A DNA stretch of 64,000 nt from Vibrio tasmaniensis 1F-187 (GTDB lineage Bacteria > Pseudomonadota > Gammaproteobacteria > Enterobacterales > Vibrionaceae). The notes under the pieces were generated by a model that saw only the letters and a program-made list of their open reading frames with translations, searched no databases and had not been told where the DNA came from. Location of the stretch: contig NZ_AJZM02000313.1 in assembly GCF_000272405.2 (NCBI RefSeq), positions 1 through 64,000 of the forward strand, read 5' to 3'. Positions 21,634-33,729 of the stretch are shown one piece after another (the first letter of the stretch is position 1; each line of letters starts with the position of its first letter). The position numbers and the translations under genes were made by a program.

Positions 21634-22917
21634 CTATTGATTGAGTGTCATAGACTCAATCACTTGAGTTAACTTCTGCTCTACACCAAAGAAACGGGCT
21701 TTTTCATAAAGCGCAGAACGAGCCATAACACCAGATGTCACATAACTACCTCGAATGCGACCATCAGGGCTGTGAGGTGAAGTTTGGAAAGAGAACAACT
21801 CTTCTAACACCACGTTGCTTCCCTCAATACCGACCACTTCAGTGATATTCATGATCTTTCGAGAACCATCATGCAATCGGCTGACCTGAACGACTAAATC
21901 GACCGCGCTTACAATTGAGCGGCGGATCGCTTCTAAGGGCAAATTATTGGTCGCCATCATCACCATTGATTCGACACGAGCCAAAGCATCTCGTGGTGTA
22001 TTGGCGTGCAGCGTAGACATTGAACCATCGTGCCCAGTATTCATGGCTTGCAGCATTTCAAACGCTTCACCACCACGGCATTCACCCACAATAATTCGGT
22101 CTGGGCGCATTCGCAGTGAATTAATCACTAAATCTCGAGCGGTAATAGCCCCCGTCCCTTCAATGCCCTCATGACGAGTTTCCATTCGAACAACATGTGA
22201 CTGCTGAAGCCTTAATTCAGCGGTATCTTCAATAGTGACGGTTCGTTCACCCTCTGATATATGCTGTGATAAAGCATTAAGTAACGTTGTTTTTCCCGAT
22301 CCCGTACCACCAGATACAAGAATATTGAGTCGGCAACGTGCAGCTAACTGAAGTAAACCTGCCATATCGGGAGTAAGAGACCCAAACTCAACTAATTCTT
22401 CAAAACCAATACTTTGCTTTTGAAACTTACGAATCGAGATTGACGTCCCTTCCAATGTGATAGGAGGAATGACAATATTCACACGGCTACCATCATCTAA
22501 CCGGGCATCACAAGTAGGAGAAGACTCATCGACCCTGCGCCCAACACGACTAGCGATGCGCTTAGCAATATCAAGCAACTGCTTCTCATCGATAAATCGA
22601 ACAGGTGCTTTCTCGACTAAGCCATGACGCTCAATATAAACCTGTTGTGGGCCATTGATCATGATGTCGGTGATCGAGTCATCATCCATCAACACCTGCA
22701 AAGGCCCGAGGCCAACTAACTCATGTACCATGCTGGTGACATATTCTGATTTTGCCAGTGATGAAATAGATAACTGATCTCGACTCACTAGCATATCAAC
22801 TGCGCTAGCTAACTGAGCTTCTAACTCTAGACGCGGTAAGCTTTCAATAACACTGGCATCAAGTGCATCAAATATCTGCTTACGCAGTTGTAAATAAATG
22901 CGCTGTGCATGTTCCAT
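21634..22917 (-). CDS. tadA: TadA/CpaF secretion ATPase
   Basis: A 427-residue hexameric type IV filament ATPase of the CpaF branch, which drives Flp pilus extension and probably retraction. The Walker A motif GGTGSGKT is at 203-210, the Walker B region RIIVGE at 274-279, and the Asp and His boxes (TIEDTAELRL, GHDGSMSTLHANTPRDAL) lie at 228-312. The N-terminal domain is short, typical of Tad systems. The ninth gene upstream-to-downstream pattern tadZ-tadA-tadB-tadC is intact. Confidence 0.95.
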   Translation of the reverse strand: MEHAQRIYLQLRKQIFDALDASVIESLPRLELEAQLASAVDMLVSRDQLSISSLAKSEYVTSMVHELVGLGPLQVLMDDDSITDIMINGPQQVYIERHGLVEKAPVRFIDEKQLLDIAKRIASRVGRRVDESSPTCDARLDDGSRVNIVIPPITLEGTSISIRKFQKQSIGFEELVEFGSLTPDMAGLLQLAARCRLNILVSGGTGSGKTTLLNALSQHISEGERTVTIEDTAELRLQQSHVVRMETRHEGIEGTGAITARDLVINSLRMRPDRIIVGECRGGEAFEMLQAMNTGHDGSMSTLHANTPRDALARVESMVMMATNNLPLEAIRRSIVSAVDLVVQVSRLHDGSRKIMNITEVVGIEGSNVVLEELFSFQTSPHSPDGRIRGSYVTSGVMARSALYEKARFFGVEQKLTQVIESMTLNQ

Positions 22918-22926
22918 ATCGTCCCC

Positions 22927-24150
22927 TTACCGTTTTAACCACTGGAAGAATGAAAATGCTGTTTTTTCCGCAACTTTCTCTCCCATCAATAAGGCAACTA
23001 ACGTTTGCAGTCCGTATTTCATTTCAGAACATGATTCACTAAGCAACTCACCTTGAAGTAGGTATTGATTAGCTTTGAAATCAAACACTAAATTCGCGTC
23101 TGCCTCTCGACCAAAATACTTAACTACATCCGCCTCACTAATTGACGCTGCGTTATGTGGTCGAGAGCGGTTCATTACCGTCAGTACGACAAGGTTGGGA
23201 TAATGCACGTCGATTTCAGAACGAATTCGATTCAGCTCTCTTAATGACGATACTGTTGCATCAAATACCAAGACTAAAGCATCTAGTTTCCCCACCGCTT
23301 GTCTAAACTCTTCATTGGTTGTCGCAGTGTGAGAATAGTCTTCCACGACAAAAGCATGACTTGAAATCATCTGCTTCTTTAAAGACTGGGTGTATTGGAA
23401 TAACTCATCACGGCCAAACTCATCTGATTCCACCGCAAGAAGTGACAAATTTTTTTCAATCTTTTGTACCAAGCTTGTCGCGATATCATTATCCACTCCT
23501 GTAGTAAGGGTGCCTTTTTGAACACTGCGCTTAGTAAACTTCTTAAGCCCTAACATCACGTCAATATTGCTGCCAGTGTAGGTATAGTCGACTAGCAAAG
23601 TACTCGCATTTTGATGCTTGGCCAAACGGCGAGATATCTCACACGCTACAAGTGAAGTACCGACCCCACCTTTCACGCCCATGACTGCTATTTGCTTGGC
23701 TTTACGATTTGTACTCACGCCTTGTTGTGCTGCGTGGTTACGGGAAACGTTGTGATAAAAATCGATCGTTTCCGCTTCACCCGCTGGCCAAAACAAGTAA
23801 TAGAAGCCCAACTGTCTTAAGGCTCGAATGATGGATATGGTATCTTCACTGCCAATAATGATCACTGACACATGAGGAGGTAAGGTATGAGTCAATAACT
23901 GAGCATCAGCGACAATATCTTGGCTTTGATTTAATTCAACAAATACCACTTCAACATCTGGGTATTGCTCTAATCTAGTCACACTTGTGTCTTGGCTGGC
24001 GAACGAGCTAGGCTCAATCAACCCTTCAAATCTGAACGTTTTTTGGATGAAGTCACGGCATATATCGGTTTGGAAAAGCATCGCACAACGATTCTGTTTC
24101 TCCGATTTTTTAGGTTCCGCACTGTTTAGTTTATTCACTAAATCAAACAT
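22927..24150 (-). CDS. tadZ: TadZ/CpaE ParA-like pilus localisation ATPase
   Basis: A 407-residue protein. A receiver-like atypical N-terminal domain (about 20-140) precedes a MinD/ParA ATPase domain with the deviant Walker A VKGGVGTS at residues 159-166. In other Tad systems TadZ sets the polar position of the pilus machine. The following switch region reads VLLVDYTYTGSNIDVMLGL, with an aspartate as in other family members. Located nine bases before tadA. Confidence 0.87.
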   Translation of the reverse strand: MFDLVNKLNSAEPKKSEKQNRCAMLFQTDICRDFIQKTFRFEGLIEPSSFASQDTSVTRLEQYPDVEVVFVELNQSQDIVADAQLLTHTLPPHVSVIIIGSEDTISIIRALRQLGFYYLFWPAGEAETIDFYHNVSRNHAAQQGVSTNRKAKQIAVMGVKGGVGTSLVACEISRRLAKHQNASTLLVDYTYTGSNIDVMLGLKKFTKRSVQKGTLTTGVDNDIATSLVQKIEKNLSLLAVESDEFGRDELFQYTQSLKKQMISSHAFVVEDYSHTATTNEEFRQAVGKLDALVLVFDATVSSLRELNRIRSEIDVHYPNLVVLTVMNRSRPHNAASISEADVVKYFGREADANLVFDFKANQYLLQGELLSESCSEMKYGLQTLVALLMGEKVAEKTAFSFFQWLKR

Positions 24151-24174
24151 CTGAAATTCTCTAACAGTTAGTAA

Positions 24175-24693
24175 TTAGATTGCTTTGTGCGGGTTGACCA
24201 TTGACTGCCAACGGCTCGTGTCCACATTGCACCCTAAGCTTCCATTCCCATACTCGCCGACCCGTTCCTGGTGGCAAATTTCTAGTTTGGTCTTATATGT
24301 TGTGACTGAAAGACTTAAGTCAAAGCGACTCTCTAGTGGTAACGGATCTGATGCGTTTGAGTTATGCTCATTTGGGCTATAACCTATTTGACTGTATTCA
24401 ATCTGACTCGACATCACACCAGCTTGGATTAACTGGCTCACAACCTCTTTATAAAGCGCCTGATTCCCGTTCCCTTTGGTACGTATTTTCCATTGCGCCA
24501 CCTTTACATTTTTAGGGTAACCCAAGATAAACTCACTCACTTTTCTGGTCACCAACAGGGGTTGGTCAGAGCGAAGTTTAAGCTGATAAGTCACAGGAAA
24601 AACTTCAACTTCCGTTCCGCGAGGCTCCGATATACGGTCAACACACCCTGTAATAATGACGGCGGTAAGCAAAGTAACCATCAATGATTTCAT
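24175..24693 (-). CDS. rcpB: CpaD/RcpB-like Tad lipoprotein
   Basis: A 172-residue protein with a lipoprotein signal (TGC, cysteine 17). The C-terminus GNGSLGCNVDTSRWQSMVNPHKAI resembles the conserved end of CpaD proteins (a cysteine followed by an N-x-x-x-M-V-N-P motif). Position between the secretin and tadZ supports an outer-membrane Tad component such as CpaD/RcpB. Sequence similarity elsewhere is low, so the name is position-aided. It overlaps the secretin gene by four bases. Confidence 0.68.
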   Translation of the reverse strand: MKSLMVTLLTAVIITGCVDRISEPRGTEVEVFPVTYQLKLRSDQPLLVTRKVSEFILGYPKNVKVAQWKIRTKGNGNQALYKEVVSQLIQAGVMSSQIEYSQIGYSPNEHNSNASDPLPLESRFDLSLSVTTYKTKLEICHQERVGEYGNGSLGCNVDTSRWQSMVNPHKAI

Positions 24694-26009
24694 TGGCTAA
24701 ACCCTCCAGCAGACAAAACTTCATCAGCCCACTTTTGTTGTGATTGTTCATAGCCACTGCCTAGTCCAAAAAAGCGCTTGAGCGTGCTAGTCTTTTTCAT
24801 CGTCGGTAATTGGATCTGCTCCGCTTTGACTGGTTGAACTAAATTAACGGTCGCTACAATGACTAACTCAGTTTTACTACGTTCGGTTCCTGTATGGCGA
24901 AACAAAGCACCGATAATAGGTATATCACCAATGTAGGGAATTCGAGTCAGTGACTCTTTCTCTTCACTGTTAAGCAACCCACCAAGAACGAAGCTTTGTC
25001 CATCCCCCAGTTCCACGGTTGTCTGGGCGCGTCGTGTTCTTAATGCTGGTAAATCAAAGTTGTCACTGCTGTAACTACCATCTAGGGAGCTAACCTCTGG
25101 TGTCAGTGCTAGCTTAATTTTGTCATCTCGAAGCACCTTAGCCAGTAATTCCAGTCGCACACCGAATTCCTTATATTCAACGTTGGTTGCACCATCTATA
25201 ACCGTCACAACGGGCAGTTCTCCACCCACTAAGAAACTCGCTTTCTCACCTGAAATCACCGACAAATTAGGTTCAGCTAGAACTTGACCAACGCTATCGG
25301 TACCTAAAGCTGAAATAACAGAGACAATATCGCTAGCACTAAAATGAGTAAGTTGATCCACAAATATGCCGGGCGTACCATTGCTGCCCATCTTGATGCC
25401 GAAGTCTTGCATAAAAGAGTGCGATACCTCTGCAATGGTCAACTTAACGTTCACCTGCTTAGTCGCTGATATTTCGATATTATTCACGACGCCTGCGTAA
25501 TTAAGTTGAGTCATAAACCCCACATCAATGTCGTCACTCTCTTCATCACTCATTTGAAAAGAGGTTGAGTTCGCTGTTTTCCCCAAAAGCTCACCCACCA
25601 ACTGGTGAATGTTATCCTTTTCCTGTTCATTAGCGACGACACCACTCAGAACAACGTTCTCACCGATGCCTGCTACAAACACTTCCGCATCGGGAAATAA
25701 CACATCAATTTGTTGCTCTATTTCGCGATAACTTTTATTCACCAACAATAAGCGGTTAAATAATTCACGTCCTTTCGCATCAAATGCGATAAACGAGGCA
25801 GATCCTATATTCTTCCCAAACACCACGACCTTATTACTATCAATCACTTGGTAATCTGCAATATTCTTCCCTGAGATAAAAACAGAAGCGATTTCCCCTC
25901 GAATCGAAAAGGTTTTAGCTTCTCCCTGAGCTAAATTAGTCGAGCCTTGAGCCAAAACCTCGAATGGAAGCAGCAGAACCAATACTAAAGTCAACATTGT
26001 TGTTTTCAT
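24690..26009 (-). CDS. rcpA: RcpA/CpaC outer-membrane secretin
   Basis: Forms the outer-membrane channel for the Flp pilus. The 439 residues start with a signal peptide (MKTTMLTLVLVLLLPFEVLAQG). The N-terminal pilus-secretin domain (about 25-110) and BON-like part (about 115-150) precede the secretin core, with LPALRTRRAQTTVELGDGQSF, LGGLL and IPYIGDIPIIGALFR near 325-385. The ATG at 26009 is chosen because it begins the signal peptide; the frame runs 17 codons further upstream into the end of rcpC. Confidence 0.92.
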   Translation of the reverse strand: MKTTMLTLVLVLLLPFEVLAQGSTNLAQGEAKTFSIRGEIASVFISGKNIADYQVIDSNKVVVFGKNIGSASFIAFDAKGRELFNRLLLVNKSYREIEQQIDVLFPDAEVFVAGIGENVVLSGVVANEQEKDNIHQLVGELLGKTANSTSFQMSDEESDDIDVGFMTQLNYAGVVNNIEISATKQVNVKLTIAEVSHSFMQDFGIKMGSNGTPGIFVDQLTHFSASDIVSVISALGTDSVGQVLAEPNLSVISGEKASFLVGGELPVVTVIDGATNVEYKEFGVRLELLAKVLRDDKIKLALTPEVSSLDGSYSSDNFDLPALRTRRAQTTVELGDGQSFVLGGLLNSEEKESLTRIPYIGDIPIIGALFRHTGTERSKTELVIVATVNLVQPVKAEQIQLPTMKKTSTLKRFFGLGSGYEQSQQKWADEVLSAGGFSQ

Positions 26010-26019
26010 GGTTAACGCC

Positions 26020-26808
26020 CTACTCAAAACGGTATTCACGAATTCCACCAGTGCCGCCACTGCTTGGAATGATGTCTGAAGAATCAGCTTCTAGATCATC
26101 AGAAAATTCCTTACCCAATGATTTATGCACGGCCACTTCTGCAATCCGCTGTGCCACCGTGAGTTGTGCCAGTTGTTGATTCGTCACTTGTAAGATCAAT
26201 GTCACCTGAGTCTCTTTTTCCAACGTTAACGTGCTCACTGCTTTTTCTGACGTCACCATGTCCAAAACCGGTATTTGAGCCAGTAATGGCACCATAGTGA
26301 GATGTTGGATATCTGACACCGTATCCTCACTTGATAAGTTCTGATCCGGCGTTGAAAGAACAGATATGTCGACTAAATCTCCGACTGCGATGGTGCCACC
26401 TAATACATCTCTTCCCGGTACCGTAACGTTATAAGGCACAAATCCAGGGCGGATCACCGCCTGTAAGTACTGACTGTCTCCGGGAGATGTCAACATATTC
26501 GAGTCCACCAGCTCATATGCGGCAATGTCATGCACTGCGAATTGAGGAGCATTCCAATCTAACTCAATGTTTCGATCGATTCCCAATAGCGCTGCACGAG
26601 CTTCAGGCAAGTACTCTATAACGAAGTCGCTACGCTTCAGCTGCTGACCTTTCACTGCCGGGTGAGTGAGTTTCCATACCTTAAAAGTCACTTCTATAAT
26701 GGGTTCTTCAGGCTGAACGGGGAAAGTATCCATCGGTACATTCACCACACCATAGAGGCCTATAGATATAGCGAGAAACGCTAAGCCAAGAATGATTTTG
26801 GAGTTCAT
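26020..26808 (-). CDS. rcpC: RcpC/CpaB Flp pilus assembly protein
   Basis: A 262-residue periplasmic protein with an N-terminal signal anchor (residues 4-22) and a SAF/CpaB domain (about 40-140, with VKGQQLKRSDF and VTVPGRDVLGGTIAVGDLVDI). In Tad systems it associates with the secretin and influences pilin modification or channel stability. Follows tadV by seven bases and precedes rcpA by ten. Confidence 0.87.
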   Translation of the reverse strand: MNSKIILGLAFLAISIGLYGVVNVPMDTFPVQPEEPIIEVTFKVWKLTHPAVKGQQLKRSDFVIEYLPEARAALLGIDRNIELDWNAPQFAVHDIAAYELVDSNMLTSPGDSQYLQAVIRPGFVPYNVTVPGRDVLGGTIAVGDLVDISVLSTPDQNLSSEDTVSDIQHLTMVPLLAQIPVLDMVTSEKAVSTLTLEKETQVTLILQVTNQQLAQLTVAQRIAEVAVHKSLGKEFSDDLEADSSDIIPSSGGTGGIREYRFE

Positions 26809-26815
26809 TATTCAC

Positions 26816-27253
26816 CTATAACGATGCAGCTATACCTAGTAGGCTTCCTAGACAAATAGGTACCCCATAAGGAACGCCTCTATTTATCCACTCAGAATTA
26901 CCAGTTGTTTTTCCTAATACCCACTGAGTAATCACTAGGGTTCCACCTGCAAATAAAATCACATTAACCGCCAACAACATCATATTGGGCGATACCATTA
27001 AACTGAATGCAGCCAATAATTTACTGTCTCCAGCAGCTATAACATTGAAATAAAATAAAACTGCGCCGACGGCTAACACTATGAAAAAGTTATAAAACTG
27101 CTCAAACTTTTCGGTTTGACAGATATAAAAAACACCCAAGAGAGCAACAGCTACCACCACTCCATTAGGTATTATTCGGTATCGGATATCTTGATAACTG
27201 ACGATTGCAGCCATGGTGGCTAAGGGAATTAACCACCACAGTTTATGAGGCAT
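26816..27253 (-). CDS. tadV: TadV/CpaA prepilin peptidase
   Basis: A 145-residue inner-membrane aspartic protease that removes the leader from Flp and the TadE/TadF pseudopilins. It has five to six hydrophobic helices. The catalytic aspartates are in SYQDIRYRIIPN (near residue 22) and AAGDSKLLAAF (near 76), the GD-type motif of the family. It lacks the methylase domain of larger PilD enzymes, as expected of TadV. It starts three bases after flp. Confidence 0.9.
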   Translation of the reverse strand: MPHKLWWLIPLATMAAIVSYQDIRYRIIPNGVVVAVALLGVFYICQTEKFEQFYNFFIVLAVGAVLFYFNVIAAGDSKLLAAFSLMVSPNMMLLAVNVILFAGGTLVITQWVLGKTTGNSEWINRGVPYGVPICLGSLLGIAASL

Positions 27254-27256
27254 TAA

Positions 27257-27475
27257 TTAACCTACACTTGGCGACGAATTAGCGGCTTCAATATTATTAG
27301 TGATGGTTGTGATAGCACCTTCTAAAGCTTCACGAAGAGAGTCGTTAAATACAGCCAATACGATTGCTGACATACACACACCTAGGATTGCGTATTCAAT
27401 CGCTGTAACACCACGTTGATCATTATTAAAAGATTGAATAAATAGCTGAGTTCTAACAAATAAATTAGTTAACAT
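27257..27475 (-). CDS. flp: Flp major pilin
   Basis: Structural subunit of the Tad pilus. The 72-residue prepilin has a leader of about 22 residues ending DQRG, then VTAIEYAILG with glutamate and tyrosine at +5 and +6, the Flp signature, and a hydrophobic helix. The ATG at 27475 is chosen because GGAG lies six bases upstream; a TTG four codons earlier is inside that site. It is the first gene of the locus, so it probably sets transcription of the whole operon. Confidence 0.92.
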   Translation of the reverse strand: MLTNLFVRTQLFIQSFNNDQRGVTAIEYAILGVCMSAIVLAVFNDSLREALEGAITTITNNIEAANSSPSVG

Positions 27476-27487
27476 TCGTTTCTCCAA

Positions 27488-27806
27488 AAGATAGATAGGT
27501 TGTTTTTTCTTCGGAGGAAATAATATTCAGTGCGCTATTTTTGAGCAATCCAAGAGTGACCGTCCTCACATTGCTCTGACATTTGCCGTCGTTCTATTCA
27601 GTTTGAGTTCAGTTTAAAGTGAAAAAAGTGATTAAACGGGAGCGGTGAGAAGAGAAGTTTTTTCCGTGTGAGGGCAATTCGTGCTTTGCGCCGCAAAAAC
27701 ATTGCGGTATGTTCAAAGATTACCCACTGTAACCCGCCACGCTCGGGTTCATAAGATTGATCATAATCTACGAATAATAATCACAATGAATTAGGTATAC
27801 GAAGCA
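27488..27806. other. Divergent intergenic region between flp and avtA
   Basis: 319 bp holding the promoters of the Tad operon (minus) and avtA (plus). A short hairpin CCGCAA/TTGCGG is at 27691-27707. I found no strong sigma70, sigma54 or known regulator site by eye. The 50 bases before avtA are A/T-rich with TGATCATAATC and AATAATAATC motifs that may be promoter elements. Confidence 0.4.
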
Positions 27807-29060
27807 ATGCAATTCTCAAAGTTTGGTGAAAAGTTTAATCGATACTCTGGAATCACTCGTTTAATGGATGATTTGAATGATGGCCTGCGAACTCCTGGTG
27901 CAATTATGCTCGGTGGTGGTAACCCAGCCGCTATCCCAGCCATGCTCGATTACTTTAACCAAGCCAGTGCCGACATGCTCGCCAGTGGAGAACTCATTGC
28001 CGCCCTCGCCAACTACGATGGTCCACAAGGTAAAGACAGCTTCATTAAGTCGTTAGCTGGAATGCTGAAAGAGACCTATGGTTGGGACATCAGCGAGAAA
28101 AACATCAGCCTGACCAACGGCAGTCAAAGTGGCTTCTTTTACCTATTCAACTTGTTAGCGGGTCAACAGCCAGACGGTTCTCACAAGAAGATATTGTTGC
28201 CGATCGCACCAGAATACATCGGCTACGGCGATGCGGGCATTGATGACGATATTTTTATCTCTTACCACCCAGAGATCGAACTGCTAGAAAACCGCCAGTT
28301 TAAATACCACGTTGATTTTGAACAGCTCAAGGTTGATGACTCGGTTGCCGCTATCTGTGCTTCTCGCCCAACCAACCCAACTGGTAACGTACTGACCGAT
28401 GAAGAAGTGCGTAAACTGGATAAGCTGGCGCGTGAAAACAACATCCCACTGCTGATCGACAATGCTTACGGCCTGCCGTTTCCAAACATCATCTTTGAAG
28501 ATGTCGAACCGTTCTGGAATGAAAACACCATTCTGTGCATGAGCTTATCTAAGCTTGGTTTGCCGGGTGTACGTTGCGGTATCGTGATTGCGAGCGAAGA
28601 AGTGACACAAGCTCTGACCAACATGAATGGTATTATCAGCCTAGCACCAAACAGTGTAGGCCCTGCAATTGCCAATCATATGATTGAAAAGGGCGATTTA
28701 CTGCGCTTGAGCAGTGAGGTAATAAAACCTTTCTATAAAGACAAATCTCTACGTGCGGTTGAGCTTTTACAAGAAGCGATCGATGACCCTCGTTTCCGTA
28801 TCCACAAACCTGAAGGTGCGATTTTCTTGTGGCTATGGTTTGATGAGCTGCCGATTACCACCATGGAGCTGTACGACCGCCTTAAAGCTCGTGGCGTATT
28901 GATTGTTCCGGGTGAATACTTCTTTATCGGCCAAGAAGACGAGTGGGATCATGCCCATCAATGTCTACGCATGAACTACGTACAAGATGATGAGGCGATG
29001 CAGAAAGGCATTAATATTATTGCAGAAGAAGTGAAAAAGGCTTACAGCGAAAGTAAATAG
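27807..29060 (+). CDS. avtA: Valine--pyruvate aminotransferase AvtA
   Basis: Fold type I PLP enzyme exchanging amino groups between valine or alanine and pyruvate or 2-ketoisovalerate in the cytosol. The 417 residues match E. coli AvtA. Features include MLGGGNPAAIP near residue 36, SRPTNPTGNV near 186, and the PLP lysine in SLSKLGLPGVRCG near 248. It links to the ilv genes later in the window by pathway, not by operon. It ends before a bidirectional terminator. Confidence 0.93.
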   Translation: MQFSKFGEKFNRYSGITRLMDDLNDGLRTPGAIMLGGGNPAAIPAMLDYFNQASADMLASGELIAALANYDGPQGKDSFIKSLAGMLKETYGWDISEKNISLTNGSQSGFFYLFNLLAGQQPDGSHKKILLPIAPEYIGYGDAGIDDDIFISYHPEIELLENRQFKYHVDFEQLKVDDSVAAICASRPTNPTGNVLTDEEVRKLDKLARENNIPLLIDNAYGLPFPNIIFEDVEPFWNENTILCMSLSKLGLPGVRCGIVIASEEVTQALTNMNGIISLAPNSVGPAIANHMIEKGDLLRLSSEVIKPFYKDKSLRAVELLQEAIDDPRFRIHKPEGAIFLWLWFDELPITTMELYDRLKARGVLIVPGEYFFIGQEDEWDHAHQCLRMNYVQDDEAMQKGINIIAEEVKKAYSESK

Positions 29061-29114
29061 AGATTCCCTACTCGGTCGTTCCTCCCTCTATGGAATGACG
29101 GTGATAGGACAAAC

Positions 29115-29158
29115 AAAAAAGAGCACCGACCTTCTTCAAGGTACTGGTGCTCTTTCAC
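29115..29158. terminator. Bidirectional terminator between avtA and ibpA
   Basis: AAAAAAGAGCACC(GA)CCTT pairs with AAGGTACTGGTGCTCTTT around CTTC, with A and T runs on the two sides. Confidence 0.8.
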
Positions 29159-29201
29159 TTTTACTTCCCAATATTTATTAGCTCAAATGAGCTAATAACG
29201 C

Positions 29202-29636
29202 TTAACCTTCTAGAAGACTATTACCATTAATAGCAATCTTACGTGGTTGCATCGCTTCTGGAATTTCACGTTCTAGGTCGATGTGAAGAAGACCATTTTC
29301 CATGCTTGCGCCCACCACCTTTACATAGTCAGCCAGTTGGAATTTACGCTCGAAATCTCGCTCTGCAATACCTTGGTATACGAAGGTTTTCTCGGCTTCT
29401 GCTTTACGCTCACCTTTAACAATTAGCATGTTCTCTTTCTGAGTAAGATCTAATTGGTCATCAGCAAAACCAGCAACGGCCATAGTAATACGGTAGTTGT
29501 TCTCGTCTTTTTGCTCGATGTTGTATGGAGGGTAACCACCAGAAGAGTTCTTCGATGTGTTCGCTTCCATCATGTTGAATAGACGATCGAAGCCGATTGC
29601 GTTGCGGTAAAGTGGAGTGAAATCTACAGTTCTCAT
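29202..29636 (-). CDS. ibpA: Small heat shock protein IbpA (Hsp20 family)
   Basis: Cytosolic ATP-independent chaperone of 144 residues that binds unfolding proteins and passes them to DnaK/ClpB. The N-terminus [20 protein letters not shown] matches the IbpA/IbpB start. The alpha-crystallin domain spans about residues 35-125 and ends with the [13 protein letters not shown] block; the short tail has IAINGNSL rather than a clear second IXI motif. It is a single gene with a long leader carrying a sigma32-type promoter and a ROSE-type hairpin, so it is probably controlled at both transcription and translation. Confidence 0.94.
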   Translation of the reverse strand: MRTVDFTPLYRNAIGFDRLFNMMEANTSKNSSGGYPPYNIEQKDENNYRITMAVAGFADDQLDLTQKENMLIVKGERKAEAEKTFVYQGIAERDFERKFQLADYVKVVGASMENGLLHIDLEREIPEAMQPRKIAINGNSLLEG

Positions 29637-29639
29637 AAT

Positions 29640-29663
29640 GCTATCCTTTTAGTAAGCAATAGT
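29640..29663 (-). promoter_or_regulatory. ROSE-type RNA thermometer hairpin covering the ibpA ribosome binding site
   Basis: On the minus strand CTATTGCT pairs with AGGATAG, leaving an unpaired G opposite the AGGA ribosome binding site. This is the defining layout of the last hairpin of ROSE elements (UUGCU opposite AGGA with a bulged guanine). The hairpin ends just before the ibpA ATG. Heating would melt it and expose the site. Upstream helices of the element were not modelled. Confidence 0.75.
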
Positions 29664-29901
29664 CTTAGCCGTGAATTTTACTGAGATCGAACCTGTGAGA
29701 GATCCAGTAAACAGCTAAGGGATTCAGTTCGCATTCCACGGGTTTCACCTCGTTTGGCGACAACACTGGGACATGGCAATGAATCAATTTTTAAATTGTG
29801 TGCTGCCAAAGTTATCCTCTATTGAGCGATACTCTAGCAACGATTATGAAGGTTCTGTTTCTTCTCTTGTAGAGCAAGACAGTCATCCTCTTCACAACTA
29901 G
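29664..29901 (-). other. Long 5' leader of ibpA
   Basis: About 240 bases between the inferred heat-shock promoter and the ROSE hairpin. No ORF is convincing. It probably holds the additional stem-loops seen in ROSE elements, but I did not fold it. Confidence 0.4.
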
Positions 29902-29930
29902 ATATGTGGATTGAGCAAATCAGTTTCAAG
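29902..29930 (-). promoter_or_regulatory. Sigma32-type heat shock promoter for ibpA
   Basis: On the minus strand CTTGAAA (-35) is followed after 14 bases by CCACATAT (-10), matching the RpoH consensus CTTGAAA and CCCCATnT at all but one position. It implies a leader of roughly 250-260 bases before ibpA. Confidence 0.75.
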
Positions 29931-29984
29931 CGCTTATTTTCAATTATTTTTCCAATCCAATATTTTTCAATCACTTAAAAACAA

Positions 29985-30013
29985 AAAAGACTGTCATTTC
30001 TGACAGTCTTTTC
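29985..30013 (-). terminator. Probable gyrB terminator
   Basis: AAAGACTGTCA pairs with TGACAGTCTTT around TTTC. Read on minus the stem is followed by a T run (A run at 29980-29988 on plus). It lies about 130 bp beyond the gyrB stop. Confidence 0.7.
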
Positions 30014-30029
30014 AATACGATATTGAGTT

Positions 30030-30135
30030 TTTTGAGACGAAGCTATTTCGTTTTAGTTCAAGGAAGAGGCGCGGAGCATACGAATGTATGTGAGCACCTC
30101 TAACACAGAAATTAAGCGAAAGAGCGAAGTATCAA
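30030..30135. repeat. ERIC-like palindromic repeat after gyrB
   Basis: A degenerate palindrome of roughly 100 bp centred on GGAGCATACGAATGTATGTGAGC, inside GAGGCGC...GCACCTC arms. The core resembles the ERIC core (GGAGCTTAC...GTAAGTGA), a family present in Vibrio as well as enterics. The hairpin AGTATCAAAGATACT (30128-30142) abuts it and reaches the gyrB stop codon. Only one copy is present in the window, so the assignment rests on resemblance. Confidence 0.5.
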
Positions 30136-30140
30136 AGATA

Positions 30141-33655
<3,515 letters not shown>

Positions 33656-33729
33656 AACGTCTTCATATTAATCTTCAATCACGACTCGATAGGTAAACGT
33701 TGTTGATCAGTAAACATCACAAACAACGC

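Noticed and set aside
27520..27620. Possible sigma54 promoter upstream of flp
   Set aside because: No TGGCAC-N5-TTGCA match at the correct spacing was found on the minus strand.
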